From Acetobacteraceae bacterium H6797 (GTDB lineage: Bacteria > Pseudomonadota > Alphaproteobacteria > Acetobacterales > Acetobacteraceae), in NCBI GenBank assembly GCA_015223225.1, contig JADFCQ010000005.1, positions 248,001-312,000 on the forward strand: a stretch of DNA of 64,000 bases, written 5' to 3'. Under the pieces are notes generated by a model. That model worked only from the letters and a program-made list of their open reading frames with translations, made no database searches and was not told where the DNA came from. The first letter of the stretch is position 1; the number at the start of each line of letters is the position of its first letter. A program made the translations under genes and the position numbers. Below are positions 28,995-40,655 of this stretch, in pieces.

Positions 28995-29398
28995 GGAGGC
29001 CTCCATATGCAGAAGACGGGCCGGACGCGGGATGACCCCGCATCGCCCGTCACCGCTTCACCTTGTCGTCAACGTACCAGTCGGGCAGCGCGGACTCGCC
29101 CCCCGTCGGGGCCGCCAAATGCACGTTCTGGGCTAGGATTGCAAGCAGGAAGGGATGGCCAGGGCCCTCCCGGGGCGCATGGCACCTGCCCTTTGCCGCC
29201 TGACAGCTTCTATCTGGGAAGCGGTGGGTGATTTTGAAAGCGGCCAGGCCCTAATTGCCGCCTTTTAAGGCAAATTTTTGCGCACCGAACATCGCCCGGA
29301 ACGGCAGAAGCCAGGAATCGCGCGCGCGTGATCTGCGGGGCGAACCGGCACGCAATTCGCATCGCGAGCGCAAGGCTTACTCCCGGGAGATAGACGCA
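28995..29398. other. 404-base promoter region between fusA and the NMT1-type gene
   Basis: The region between divergent genes should hold both promoters. No coding frame is convincing. At 29255-29275 TTGCC and GGCAA flank CCTTTTAAGG-like sequence and are followed by ATTTTT, a small AT-rich symmetric element that could be an operator or attenuator-like hairpin. No promoter boxes were called with confidence. Confidence 0.4.
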
Positions 29399-30424
29399 AT
29401 GGTCACCGCCACCCGCCGCCAGATGCTCGCCGCCGGCGCGCTCGGCGCCGCTTCCCTCGCCATGCCCCGCATCGCCTCGGCGCAGACCGCCGTCCGCTTC
29501 ACGCTGGACTGGGCGCTCCAGGGCAACCACGGCATGTGGACGCTCGCCGACGACAAGGGAATCTTCAAGGATAACGGGCTCGCGGTGAAGATCGACCGCG
29601 GCTTCGGCTCAGGCGATACGACCGTGAAGGTCGCCTCCGGCGCCTATGACATCGGCTTCACCGACATCTCGACGGCGGTGAAGTTCAATGCCGAGAACCC
29701 CGACAAGCGCGTCGTCTCGATCTATCAGGTCTTCGACCGCACGGCCGCCGCCCTGATCACCCTCAAGGGCCGGGGCATCAACAGCTTCAAGGACGTCGCC
29801 GGCCGCAAGCTGGGCGCGCCCGAGGGCGAGGGCAGCCGCATGCTCTTCCCCGCCTTCGCCCGCACGGCCGGGATCGACACCAGCAAGATCCAGTGGACCA
29901 GCATGGCCGCGAACCTCCGCGACACCATGCTGGCGCAGAACCAGGTCGATGCGGTGACGGGCTTCCTCTTCACCACCTATTTCAACCTGGTGGGCGTTGG
30001 CATCAAGGAAGAGGACATCCTGGCCTGGCCCTATGCCGAGAATGGGCTGGACCTCTACGGCTCGGCCGTGGTCGCCCGTGCCGATTGGCTAGAGAAGAAC
30101 CCGCAGATCGCAGCGGCCTTCGTGAAGAGCTCCATCCTCGGCCTGCGCGCCCTGCTGGCCGATACCGATGCGGGCATGGCGTCCCTCAAGAAGCGCGAGC
30201 CGCTTTTCGACACCGCGCTCGAGAAGCGCCGCTTCGGCATGACGCGCGACCGCTCCATCCTGACGCCTGCGGTGAAGGAGCATGGCTTCGGCTATCTCGA
30301 CATGAGCCGGGCCGAGACGCTCATCAAAGTGAATGCGGAAGCCTATGGGGTGACCACGCCGCCCGCCGCCTCGGCCATGTTCACCGACAAGTTCCTGCCG
30401 CCGGCAGCCGACCGGAAGGTCTGA
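29399..30424 (+). CDS. ABC transporter substrate-binding protein, NMT1/THI5-like
   Basis: The 341-residue periplasmic binding protein starts MVTATRRQMLAAGALG, a twin-arginine-like signal ending at ASAQT near residue 28. The mature part has the NMT1-type opening VRFTLDWALQGNHGMW, then a GDTTVKVASGAYDIGFTD segment and LGAPEGEGSRMLFPAF. Relatives bind pyrimidine precursors of thiamine, nitrate, taurine or similar small ligands, so specificity is open. GGGAG lies upstream of the ATG at 29399. No permease or ATPase gene is adjacent, so it is an orphan component here. Confidence 0.88.
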   Translation: MVTATRRQMLAAGALGAASLAMPRIASAQTAVRFTLDWALQGNHGMWTLADDKGIFKDNGLAVKIDRGFGSGDTTVKVASGAYDIGFTDISTAVKFNAENPDKRVVSIYQVFDRTAAALITLKGRGINSFKDVAGRKLGAPEGEGSRMLFPAFARTAGIDTSKIQWTSMAANLRDTMLAQNQVDAVTGFLFTTYFNLVGVGIKEEDILAWPYAENGLDLYGSAVVARADWLEKNPQIAAAFVKSSILGLRALLADTDAGMASLKKREPLFDTALEKRRFGMTRDRSILTPAVKEHGFGYLDMSRAETLIKVNAEAYGVTTPPAASAMFTDKFLPPAADRKV

Positions 30425-30431
30425 CCCTCGG

Positions 30432-30460
30432 GCGCGCCCTCCCCGGGCGCGCTCCTATCC
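30432..30460 (+). terminator. Possible terminator of the binding-protein gene
   Basis: GCGCGCCC (30432-30439) pairs with GGGCGCGC (30445-30452) around a five-base loop. The following CTCCTATCC is only weakly T-rich. Confidence 0.45.
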
Positions 30461-30554
30461 GTGATCCGCTCGGGACGCCCCTAGCGGTATGCGGCGCAAC
30501 CATTGCTGCCCGGCGACGTTGCGTGACAGCCCGTCACACAGCGGAGACTGAGCA

Positions 30555-31019
30555 ATGAGACAAGCGATGATGGCGGCGGCGGCTTGTGCCGCGCTGCTCG
30601 CCACTCCCAGCATGGCGCAGACCGGCGGCGCCAACGCCGGCCAGCCGAGCCAGGCCGGGCCCGTTACCGAAGTCCAGACCGTCGCCGACCTGGCCGCCGT
30701 CTGCGCGCCGAGCATGAGCAACCCGCTCCGGCTCGAATCGATCGCCTATTGCCAAGGCTTTCTCAACGCGGCCGGCCAGTACCACGCCGCGATGACCTCA
30801 GGGCAGCTCACGCGCCCGCTCTTCTGCGTTTCAAACCCCGCGCCGACGGTGGCCCAGTCGGGCATCGCCTTCGCCGCCTGGGCGGAGCAGAACAAGCAAT
30901 ATGCCAACGAGCCCGCGCTCGATGGCCTGATCCGCTGGGCCCAGGTGACTTACCCGTGCCCGGCCGAGCCCGCCGCCACGGCGCCGGCCAGCCGCACCCA
31001 TCGCCAGGGAGCCCGCTGA
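30555..31019 (+). CDS. Secreted Rap1a/Tai-domain protein
   Basis: The 154-residue product has a Sec signal peptide (MRQAMMAAAACAALLATPSMAQ, cleaved about residue 21). The body fits the Rap1a/Tai pattern: DLAAVC, then AYCQGFLNAAGQYH, a central RPLFC, and the closing WAQVTYPCPAEP. Four conserved cysteines suggest two disulfides. The domain was first described in Serratia immunity proteins against type VI amidase effectors, but single copies are common in alphaproteobacteria without type VI genes, and none are seen here. GGAG precedes the ATG. A glycine-zipper lipoprotein follows after one base. Confidence 0.75.
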   Translation: MRQAMMAAAACAALLATPSMAQTGGANAGQPSQAGPVTEVQTVADLAAVCAPSMSNPLRLESIAYCQGFLNAAGQYHAAMTSGQLTRPLFCVSNPAPTVAQSGIAFAAWAEQNKQYANEPALDGLIRWAQVTYPCPAEPAATAPASRTHRQGAR

Positions 31020-31020
31020 G

Positions 31021-31341
31021 ATGAGTGAGATCGCCATTGCCCGCAAGCCGGGCCTGCTGCGTCGCCTGCCCGTCGTGCTGGCCGGCGTCGCCATGCTCTC
31101 GCTCGGCGCCTGCGCCGATATGAACCCGCAGAGCCGCGCCATGGTGGGCGGTGCGGCGGGCGGCGCAGCCCTGGGCGGCATCGTCGGCTCCTTCAGCGGT
31201 AACACGGGCTTCGGCGCCCTTCTGGGCGGCGCGGCCGGTGCCGGTGCAGGCTACCTATACAACCAGTCGCAGGAGCGGTCCTACAACCAGGGCTATAATC
31301 GCGGCCGGTATGACCAGCGCTATCGCGACCGCCGCTGGTAA
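31021..31341 (+). CDS. Glycine-zipper lipoprotein
   Basis: The 106-residue product has a lipoprotein signal with lipobox LSLGAC (Cys31). A glycine-zipper segment follows (MVGGAAGGAALGGIVG and FGALLGGAAGAGAGY, ~41-80), then a basic Tyr/Arg/Gln tail (YNQGYNRGRYDQRYRDRRW). Such proteins insert in or cover the outer membrane; their role is mostly structural and poorly known. The start lies one base beyond the stop of the Rap1a/Tai gene, so the two envelope proteins are probably co-translated. Confidence 0.8.
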   Translation: MSEIAIARKPGLLRRLPVVLAGVAMLSLGACADMNPQSRAMVGGAAGGAALGGIVGSFSGNTGFGALLGGAAGAGAGYLYNQSQERSYNQGYNRGRYDQRYRDRRW

Positions 31342-31348
31342 GATACGG

Positions 31349-31376
31349 AAAGGCCGGGCATTGCCCGGCCTTTTCT
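31349..31376. terminator. Bidirectional terminator between convergent genes
   Basis: AAGGCCGGGC and GCCCGGCCTT pair around a short ATT loop, followed by TTCTCT on the plus strand; the A-rich left flank gives a shorter U tract on the minus strand. It separates the lipoprotein gene from the convergent mscS-type gene. Confidence 0.8.
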
Positions 31377-31379
31377 CTG

Positions 31380-32561
31380 TCAGCCAGGCGCGGCCTGGCT
31401 CGCGGCGACACCCTTGGCAGGGCCACTCTTGTCGTCGATCCCCGTCAACTCGCTGCGGCCACGCGGCAAGGCATGCGGGTAGTCCTTCTGCAGGAAGGCG
31501 ATCATCTTCTCCCGAACCTCGCAGCGCAGGTCGAAGGTCCGCCCGGCATTGCTGGCGCTGACCAGCATGCGGATCTCCATCGTATTGGTCTTGAGGTCGG
31601 TGACTTGCATATTCACCACCTTCCCATCCCATAGCGGCGAAGCGCGGGCGATTTCGCCGAGCCTGGCCCGCATGGCATCGACCGGCGCGGTGTAGTCAAC
31701 ATAGAGAAAGGCCGTCCCGATGAGGTTGGCTCCTTCCCGCGTCCAGTTCTGGAACGGGTTTTCGATGAAATAGCTCAGCGGCAGGACCATACGCCGCCAG
31801 TCCCATAGCCGGACGACGACATAGGTCGAGGTGATCTCCTCGATATTCCCCCACTCGCCCTCCACGATCACCGCATCCTCCAACCGGATCGGCTGGGTGA
31901 GCGCGAGTTGGATGCCGGCGACCAGGTTCTTCAGCAGCGGCTGAAGCGCGAGGCCGACGACGATACCGGCGGCACCGGCCGAGGCGAGCAGCGAGACGCC
32001 ATATTGCCGGACCTCGTCAAAGGTCATCAGCGCGGCGGCCACGGTGATGGTCAGGATCAGAAAGGAGGCGATACGGCGGAGGATATTGGACTGCGTCGTA
32101 TATTTACGGGCGAGGAGGTTGTCCTCCGAATCCAGCCTGAAGCGCCGGAGATGAATGGTGGTCCAGATGTTCAGGACCGTCCGGGCCATCAGGCCGATCA
32201 GCGCGATGAAGCAGACCAGCAGGAGGTGGCGCATGATCGCCGTCTGCTCCGGCGTCGTGGGTGCCACCGTTACGGCGAAGCCCAGGCAGAAGATGATGAG
32301 CCCGAGGCGAATGAGCGTCCCGGTTCGTTGCACCAGGGAACGCCAGAACAGGTCCCGCTCCTCCACCAGCCGGGTGAGAACCCGCAGGATCACGCGGCTG
32401 GCGAAAACCGCGACGCCGACCGCGAGGCCGAAGATCGCAAGGGTCAGGAGCCAGTCCGGCGCCCAGGTGATCGAGGCGATAAAACGCCTCGTCCAGTCGG
32501 ATATGTTTTCGAACAATGATCTGTCCCGCTGTTGTTGAGACCTCGGGTGATCATTCTTCAA
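31380..32561 (-). CDS. MscS-type mechanosensitive channel
   Basis: The 393-residue protein has about five membrane segments from residue 35 to ~215. The pore-lining helix and beta domain entry show the MscS signature: GVSLLASAGAAGIVVGLALQPLLKNLVAGIQLAL, then PIRLEDAVIVEGEWGNIEEI and WDWRRMVLPLSYF. Such channels release solutes on hypo-osmotic shock, although this subgroup with extra N-terminal helices may have other gating cues. It starts 45 bases after the SNF2 helicase stop and may be co-transcribed with it. Confidence 0.92.
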   Translation of the reverse strand: MKNDHPRSQQQRDRSLFENISDWTRRFIASITWAPDWLLTLAIFGLAVGVAVFASRVILRVLTRLVEERDLFWRSLVQRTGTLIRLGLIIFCLGFAVTVAPTTPEQTAIMRHLLLVCFIALIGLMARTVLNIWTTIHLRRFRLDSEDNLLARKYTTQSNILRRIASFLILTITVAAALMTFDEVRQYGVSLLASAGAAGIVVGLALQPLLKNLVAGIQLALTQPIRLEDAVIVEGEWGNIEEITSTYVVVRLWDWRRMVLPLSYFIENPFQNWTREGANLIGTAFLYVDYTAPVDAMRARLGEIARASPLWDGKVVNMQVTDLKTNTMEIRMLVSASNAGRTFDLRCEVREKMIAFLQKDYPHALPRGRSELTGIDDKSGPAKGVAASQAAPG

Positions 32562-32606
32562 TGCCCTCAGGACAGGCTGGTTGCCCCATCGGGGCCCAGC
32601 CCGGCC

Positions 32607-35375
<2,769 letters not shown>

Positions 35376-35539
35376 AGCCGTCTGTCATACCCGCTCGTGC
35401 CGCCTTGTCCACTCATTGGCCGCATATCACGGAGGTTTCGTTACCTTGCTCTTCCCTCGCCCGGCCAACTGGCCCATATGGCGAAGGGGAAGAACGGGGC
35501 CCCGGCAGAGCGACTGGCCCCCGCAGCAGGACAGACGCC

Positions 35540-36394
35540 ATGCATAGTGCCCGACATCGCCCGCAGGAGCCGGCGGCCAGCATGGGCGACGCCGCCTTCC
35601 CGCTCTGGGCCTCCATGCATGGCGAGGCGCTGCGTGTGGCCCGGGCCGAGCCGCTGTTGAGCGACTATCTCCATATGATCGTCGGCCGCTGGAGCCATCC
35701 GCGCGAGGCGCTGGCCGCCGTGCTGTCGCAGCGCCTGGCCGACCCGTGCCTCTCCCGGGACAGGCTTTCGGACCTCGTGGCCGAGGCCATTGCCGATGAT
35801 CCCTCGATCCTCGGCGATGCCATGGCCGATCTGGAAGCCATCGTGACGCGCGACCCGGCGGCCGGCGGCGCGCTGACGCCCTTCCTGCATTACAAGGGCT
35901 ACCACGCGCTGCAGTGGCACCGCGTCGCGCATTGGCTCTGGAAGCAGCAGCGCCAGGCCCTCGCCTTCGCCATCCAGGGGCATGTCTCGCAGGTTCTGTC
36001 GGTGGATATCCACCCCGCCGCGCGTTTCGGCCGCCGCGTCTTCATCGATCATGGCACCGGCGTCGTGGCGGGCGAGACGGCGGTCGTGGGTAATGACGTT
36101 TCCATCCTTCAATCCGTGACGCTGGGCGGCACCGGCAAGGAGAAGGGCGACCGTCATCCCAAGGTGCAGGATGGCGTGCTGATCGGCGCGGGCGCCAAGG
36201 TTCTGGGCAATATCACCATCGGCCGGGGTGCCAAGATCGGCGCCGGCAGCGTGGTGCTGAAGGATGTGCCGGCCTGCGCGACGGTGGCCGGCGTGCCGGC
36301 GCGCATCGTCGGCTGGTGCGGGGATGCCGTGCCGGCGCTGGCGATGGACCACCGCCTGCCGGAAGGCGCGGAAAAGGCGGCCGAGGCGGACTGA
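35540..36394 (+). CDS. cysE: Serine O-acetyltransferase
   Basis: CysE makes O-acetylserine, the carbon acceptor in cysteine synthesis. The 284-residue protein has the N-terminal helical domain (LLSDYLHMIVGRW to FLHYKGYHALQWHRVAHWLW) and a left-handed beta-helix of hexapeptide repeats with VDIHPAARFGRRVFIDHGTG and ILQSVTLGGTGKEKGDRHPK. The ATG at 35540 with AGGA upstream is preferred; in-frame starts from 35405 add sequence unlike the family. The tail has the flexible Cys-feedback region less conserved. Confidence 0.93.
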   Translation: MHSARHRPQEPAASMGDAAFPLWASMHGEALRVARAEPLLSDYLHMIVGRWSHPREALAAVLSQRLADPCLSRDRLSDLVAEAIADDPSILGDAMADLEAIVTRDPAAGGALTPFLHYKGYHALQWHRVAHWLWKQQRQALAFAIQGHVSQVLSVDIHPAARFGRRVFIDHGTGVVAGETAVVGNDVSILQSVTLGGTGKEKGDRHPKVQDGVLIGAGAKVLGNITIGRGAKIGAGSVVLKDVPACATVAGVPARIVGWCGDAVPALAMDHRLPEGAEKAAEAD

Positions 36395-36455
36395 GCCGCC
36401 CCGGTTCCTGCCCCTGGTTCCCCCCGTGACGGGGCCGTGACATGCTGGGGCGGTC

Positions 36456-37646
36456 ATGACCACGCTGCCCCGGCCTACCGCCCGCATCCGTTCCACCGAA
36501 ACTCCGCCCATTCCCGCCGTCCGCGCCTGGGCCCAGGCCTATGACGGCCGCGCGGGCAAGGCGATCGACCTCACCCAGGCGGTGCCGGGCTATCCGGCCC
36601 ATCCCGAGCTGATGAAGCGGCTCGCCGAGGCGGCGGGCTCGCTCGCCAATGCGGGCTATGGCCCGATCCAGGGCGAGATGCCGCTGCGGGAGGCCTTCGC
36701 CGCCGATCTCACGGCGCAATATGGCGGCCCGGTCGGCGCGGCCGACGTCGCCATCACGGCCGGCGGCAACCTCGCCTTTACCATGGCCATGACGACCGCC
36801 GCCGGCACGGGCGAGGCGGTGATGTTGCCCACGCCCTGGTATTTCAACCATCGCATGGCGCTGGAAATGCTCGGCATCGAGGCCGTGCCCCTGCCCTGCC
36901 GCGCCGAGGATGGTTTCGTGCCCGATCCGGCGCTCGCCGCCGCGCTCTGGAAGCCGGGCATCAAGGCGCTGGTCCTCGTTTCGCCCAATAACCCGACCGG
37001 CGCCTGCTATCCGGCGGCGACCATCCAGGCCCTGGCCGAGCTTTGCCGCACCAAGGGCGCCTTCCTGATCATTGACGAGACCTATCGGGATTTCCTGCCC
37101 GAAGGCCTCGACAGCCCGCATGACCTGCTGAGCGCGCCGGATTGGCGCGACCATGTTGTGCAACTCCATTCCTTCTCGAAGAGCTATTGCGTGCCGGGTC
37201 ATCGCGCCGGGGCCATCGTGGCGGGCGGCGCCTTCCGGGACGAACTGGCCAAGGCCATCGACACGATGCAGATCTGCGCGCCCCGCCCGACCCAGGCGGC
37301 GCTGGCCTGGGCCGTGCCCGCGCTGAAGGCTTGGCGGCAGGAGAACAGGGCGCTGATGGCCGAGCGGGCGCGGGTGTTCCGCGCGGCGATGGCCGAGGCG
37401 CCCGCCTTCCCCATCGAGGCGCAGGGCGCCTATTTCACCTATCTGCGCCTGCCGGAAGGCGCGCCGGATGCGGTGAAAGCGGCGGAAAAGCTGGCTATCG
37501 AGGCTGGGCTGCTTTGCCTGCCGGGCAGTTTCTTCGGCCCCGGCCAGGAGCGGCACCTGCGCCTCGCCTTCGCCAATGCGGAGGCCGAAGTGCTGCGCGA
37601 AGTGCCGGGCCGTCTGGCGAAGCTGCTCGCCCCTGCCCTAGCCTGA
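36456..37646 (+). CDS. PLP-dependent class I/II aminotransferase
   Basis: The 396-residue fold-type I enzyme has YGPIQGEMPLREAF (~67), the cofactor-contacting Asn in SPNNPTGACYP (~177), Asp/Tyr in IIDETYRDFL, the Schiff-base Lys in HSFSKSYCVPGHRAGA (~240) and the substrate-carboxylate Arg in HLRLAFANAE near the end. It belongs to the broad aspartate-aminotransferase superfamily; the amino donor cannot be fixed by sequence. It follows cysE by 61 bases, which might hint at amino-acid metabolism, but co-transcription is not certain. Confidence 0.9.
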   Translation: MTTLPRPTARIRSTETPPIPAVRAWAQAYDGRAGKAIDLTQAVPGYPAHPELMKRLAEAAGSLANAGYGPIQGEMPLREAFAADLTAQYGGPVGAADVAITAGGNLAFTMAMTTAAGTGEAVMLPTPWYFNHRMALEMLGIEAVPLPCRAEDGFVPDPALAAALWKPGIKALVLVSPNNPTGACYPAATIQALAELCRTKGAFLIIDETYRDFLPEGLDSPHDLLSAPDWRDHVVQLHSFSKSYCVPGHRAGAIVAGGAFRDELAKAIDTMQICAPRPTQAALAWAVPALKAWRQENRALMAERARVFRAAMAEAPAFPIEAQGAYFTYLRLPEGAPDAVKAAEKLAIEAGLLCLPGSFFGPGQERHLRLAFANAEAEVLREVPGRLAKLLAPALA

Positions 37647-37652
37647 ACAGGA

Positions 37653-37674
37653 CGGAGCGGCTTGCGCCGCTCCG
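37653..37674. terminator. Hairpin between convergent aminotransferase and reductase genes
   Basis: CGGAGCGGC and GCCGCTCCG pair around a TTGC loop, seven bases past the aminotransferase stop and nine before the convergent stop. No T tract follows on either strand, so termination strength is doubtful. Confidence 0.5.
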
Positions 37675-37682
37675 CGCCCCGG

Positions 37683-38615
37683 TTAGTAACCGGCCGCGAA
37701 ATCGACAAGGTTGATGAAGGGCTCGCCGGTCTTAATGCGACGCAGGTTCTCGATGACCTGCGGCGCGACGCTCGCCGGGATGGTGGCGCTCGCGGCATGC
37801 GGCGTCATGATCACCTTGGGATGCGTCCAGTAGGGATGGCTCGGCGGCAGCGGCTCGGGCACGAAGACGTCGAGCGCCGCACCGGCGATATGGCCGGAAT
37901 CCAGCGCCGAAAGCAGCGCCGCATCCACCACATGACCGCCACGGGCGGAGTTCAGGAGGTAGGAGCCGCGCGGCATCCGGGCCAGGGCACGGCCGTTGAT
38001 GATGCCATGCGTCTCGGGCGTCAGCGGCAGAAGGCAGACCAGGATGTCCGTCTTCTCCAGCATCGTGTTGAGCCCGGCATCGCCGTGATAGCAGGTGACG
38101 CCAGGGATATCCTTGGCGCGCCGCGACCAGCCCGAGACCGGGAAACCCAACCCCGCGAGCTTCTGCGCGGCATCGCCGCCCAGCGCTCCCAGGCCCAGCA
38201 CGCCGATACGGCGCGTGGGGGTAACCGGCGCGGGCAGCTCGTCCCAGATGCGCTCCTTCTGCTGCTGGCGATATTCCAGGTCCTGCCGATGGAAGCGCAG
38301 CACGTTCAGCAGCACCCATTCGGTCATGGCCGAGGTCAGCAGCACGTCCACGAGCCGGGCCACCGGCACGCCCGGCGGCGGCCCCGGCGGGCGCAGCAGG
38401 TGGTCCACACCCGCGCCCATGGAGATCAGCAGCTTGAGGTTCGGGTAGCGACGCAGCTCCATCATGTCATGCGTCGACCAGCAGACGGCGGCCTCGATAT
38501 CCTCGGGGTTGCCGGCCTCGGGGAAGAGGCGGACATCGAGATCGGGCTGCAGCGCGAGAAGCGCCGCGCGCCAGTCAGCCATGGCCGAAGCCTTGGTCGA
38601 GAGCAGAACAGCCAT
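37683..38615 (-). CDS. ghrA: Glyoxylate/hydroxypyruvate reductase A-like D-2-hydroxyacid dehydrogenase
   Basis: The 310-residue NAD(P)H-dependent enzyme has the Rossmann motif GVLGLGALGGDAAQKL (~138), the catalytic Arg in LLNSARGGHVVD (~225), Glu in FVPEPLPPSHPYW and His in TPHAASATIP (~275), all in the GhrA arrangement. The expected reaction is reduction of glyoxylate or hydroxypyruvate. It lies 13 bases after the unknown membrane-protein gene and so may be the distal gene of the yej transcription unit. Exact substrate is inferred from the subfamily. Confidence 0.85.
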   Translation of the reverse strand: MAVLLSTKASAMADWRAALLALQPDLDVRLFPEAGNPEDIEAAVCWSTHDMMELRRYPNLKLLISMGAGVDHLLRPPGPPPGVPVARLVDVLLTSAMTEWVLLNVLRFHRQDLEYRQQQKERIWDELPAPVTPTRRIGVLGLGALGGDAAQKLAGLGFPVSGWSRRAKDIPGVTCYHGDAGLNTMLEKTDILVCLLPLTPETHGIINGRALARMPRGSYLLNSARGGHVVDAALLSALDSGHIAGAALDVFVPEPLPPSHPYWTHPKVIMTPHAASATIPASVAPQVIENLRRIKTGEPFINLVDFAAGY

Positions 38616-38628
38616 GGGGGTGGGTAGC

Positions 38629-39048
38629 CTATCCGTTGTCGTAGAGTTCGCTCACGAAGGCGCGCCAGTCATCCTTGCGTGCCGCCGCGCGGCGGGTTCC
38701 GTCGGGCATCTCGGCGAAGAGCGAGAGCACGCCCGTCCGCCAGTAAAGGTCGAATTGCCGCTCGTCGCTCAGCACCAGGGCGGAGGTGCGGTCGAAGACG
38801 CCGTCCTTCACCTTCGGCATGATCCGGTAGAGCCAATACCAGCAGCCGACCGCCAGAAGCGCGAAGCCGGCGTAGAAATGGACGAAGCGCGTCACCAGCA
38901 GCGAGGCCACGACCAGCAGGGCCGGGACGACGATATTCTCCGCCGTCCGATAGACCGGCGATCCCGGGCTGTTCATCTTGCGGATATGCACGCCGAGCTT
39001 CAGCCGGTCCTGCGCCAGCAGGGCGCGGAGCTTTTCCATGTCGGTCAT
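38629..39048 (-). CDS. Unknown two-helix membrane protein in the yej operon
   Basis: The 139-residue product is not recognised. A basic N-terminal part ([20 protein letters not shown]) precedes two adjacent hydrophobic segments (~39-75: [19 protein letters not shown] and [17 protein letters not shown]), then a soluble C-terminal half with [27 protein letters not shown] and a Lys/Arg-rich end. Composition and codon use match its neighbours, and its ATG overlaps the yejF stop by four bases (ATGA), strong evidence that it is translated with the peptide importer. It could be an accessory subunit or simply a passenger gene. Confidence 0.75.
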   Translation of the reverse strand: MTDMEKLRALLAQDRLKLGVHIRKMNSPGSPVYRTAENIVVPALLVVASLLVTRFVHFYAGFALLAVGCWYWLYRIMPKVKDGVFDRTSALVLSDERQFDLYWRTGVLSLFAEMPDGTRRAAARKDDWRAFVSELYDNG

Positions 39049-40655
39049 GTGCGGGTCGCGCCACTATCGGCACGCAGATCGAATGCGGCAGCCATCAAGG
39101 CGCGGGTGTAAGGCTCGCGAGGCGAACTGACAATCGCCTCGGCGGGCCCTTCCTCCACCACCTTGCCGTCTTTCAGCACGATGATGCGGTGCGCCAGGGC
39201 CCGGACGACCCTCAGATCGTGGCTGATGAAAAGATAGGCGAGCTTGTGCTTGGCCTGGAGGCCGCGAAGCAGTTCCACCACCTGGGCCTGGACCGAGACG
39301 TCCAGCGCCGAGGTCGGCTCGTCCAGCACCACGAATCGCGGCTTGAGCACCAGCGCCCGGGCGATGGCGATGCGCTGCCGCTGGCCGCCCGAGAATTCAT
39401 GCGGGTATCGCTCGGCCATGGCCGGGTCGAGCCCCACTTCGAGCAGCGCCTCGGAGACCGCCTGGCGCCGCTGCGCCGGGGAGAGATCGGGTTGATGCAC
39501 CGCGAGCCCCTCGCCGACGATCTCCTCGATGCTCATCCGGGGCGAGAGCGAGCCATAGGGGTCCTGGAAGACGATCTGCATCTTCTGGCGCAGGGGGCGC
39601 AATTCCGCGCGGGAGAGGCCCTGGATCTTCCGCCCCTGGAAATCGATCTCGCCCTGGCTGTGTTCGAGCTGGAGCATGGCGAGGCCGAGCGTGGTCTTGC
39701 CGCTGCCACTTTCGCCCACGAGCCCGACCGTCTCGCCCTCCCTGACCGAGACGGAAACGCCATCCACCGCCTTCACCTCCGCCACGACGCGGCGCAGCAA
39801 ACCCCGGCGCACCGGGAAATGCACCTTCACCTGCTCGCCCCGCATGATCTCGGGCGCGCCCTCGGCCACGGGTTCCGGCCGGCCGCGAGGCTCGGTCGCC
39901 AGCAGCAGCTTCGTGTAATCATGGCGCGGCGCGTTGAAAACCTGCTCGACAGGCCCCTGCTCCATCACCTCGCCCTGGCGCATGACCACGACCGACTGGG
40001 CGTGTTTCTTCACGATGGCCAGGTCATGGGTGATGAGCAGCAGCGCCATGTTCAGCCGCTGCCGCAACTCGGCCAGCAGGTCGAGAATCTGGGCCTGGAT
40101 GGTGACGTCGAGCGCCGTGGTCGGCTCGTCCGCGATCAGCAGCTTCGGGTCATTGGCCAGCGCCGCCGCGATCATCACGCGCTGCCGCTGGCCGCCCGAA
40201 AGCTGGTGCGGGAAGGCGTTCAGCCGGTGCTCGGCATTGGGCAGGCCGGCGCGGCGCAGCAGTTCCAGTACCCGTTCGCGCAGGGCCGCACCCCGCATGG
40301 GCCGATGCAGCGTGACCGCCTCGGCCACCTGGCGGCCGATGGTATGCAGCGGGTTGAGGCTGGTCATCGGCTCCTGGAAAACCATGCCGGCAACCCCGCC
40401 GCGCAGCTTCATCATCGTCGCCTCGGGCGCCTTGAGCACATCGACGCCATCGAGCGTGATGCGGCCGGTGGGGTTGGCGCCCCCGGGCGAGAGCAGCCTG
40501 AGGCAGGACAGCGCCGTCACGCTCTTGCCGCTGCCGCTTTCGCCGACCAGCGCCACGGCCTCGCCCGGATGGACGGCGAAATTCACCCCGCGCACTACTG
40601 TCTTGCCACGAAAGGCGATCGAGAGGTCCTGAACCTCGAGCAGCGGCCCGTTCAT
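39045..40655 (-). CDS. yejF: Peptide ABC importer, fused double ATPase (YejF)
   Basis: The 536-residue protein holds two ABC ATPase domains. The first has Walker [13 protein letters not shown] (~37), signature LSGGQRQRV and Walker [13 protein letters not shown]; the second has [12 protein letters not shown] (~310), [15 protein letters not shown] and [12 protein letters not shown]. It powers the YejABEF-type importer of oligopeptides. This fused layout is typical of YejF. It overlaps yejE by four bases upstream and the unknown membrane-protein gene by four bases downstream. Confidence 0.94.
   Translation of the reverse strand: MNGPLLEVQDLSIAFRGKTVVRGVNFAVHPGEAVALVGESGSGKSVTALSCLRLLSPGGANPTGRITLDGVDVLKAPEATMMKLRGGVAGMVFQEPMTSLNPLHTIGRQVAEAVTLHRPMRGAALRERVLELLRRAGLPNAEHRLNAFPHQLSGGQRQRVMIAAALANDPKLLIADEPTTALDVTIQAQILDLLAELRQRLNMALLLITHDLAIVKKHAQSVVVMRQGEVMEQGPVEQVFNAPRHDYTKLLLATEPRGRPEPVAEGAPEIMRGEQVKVHFPVRRGLLRRVVAEVKAVDGVSVSVREGETVGLVGESGSGKTTLGLAMLQLEHSQGEIDFQGRKIQGLSRAELRPLRQKMQIVFQDPYGSLSPRMSIEEIVGEGLAVHQPDLSPAQRRQAVSEALLEVGLDPAMAERYPHEFSGGQRQRIAIARALVLKPRFVVLDEPTSALDVSVQAQVVELLRGLQAKHKLAYLFISHDLRVVRALAHRIIVLKDGKVVEEGPAEAIVSSPREPYTRALMAAAFDLRADSGATRT

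Noticed and set aside
26883-29231. 782-residue open frame opposite fusA
   Set aside because: It mirrors the EF-G gene, has no recognisable motif and no ribosome site; it is a shadow of codon bias.
30555-31019. Rap1a/Tai gene as a type VI immunity locus
   Set aside because: No effector, VgrG, Hcp or secretion genes are present nearby; the domain also occurs singly in many alphaproteobacteria.
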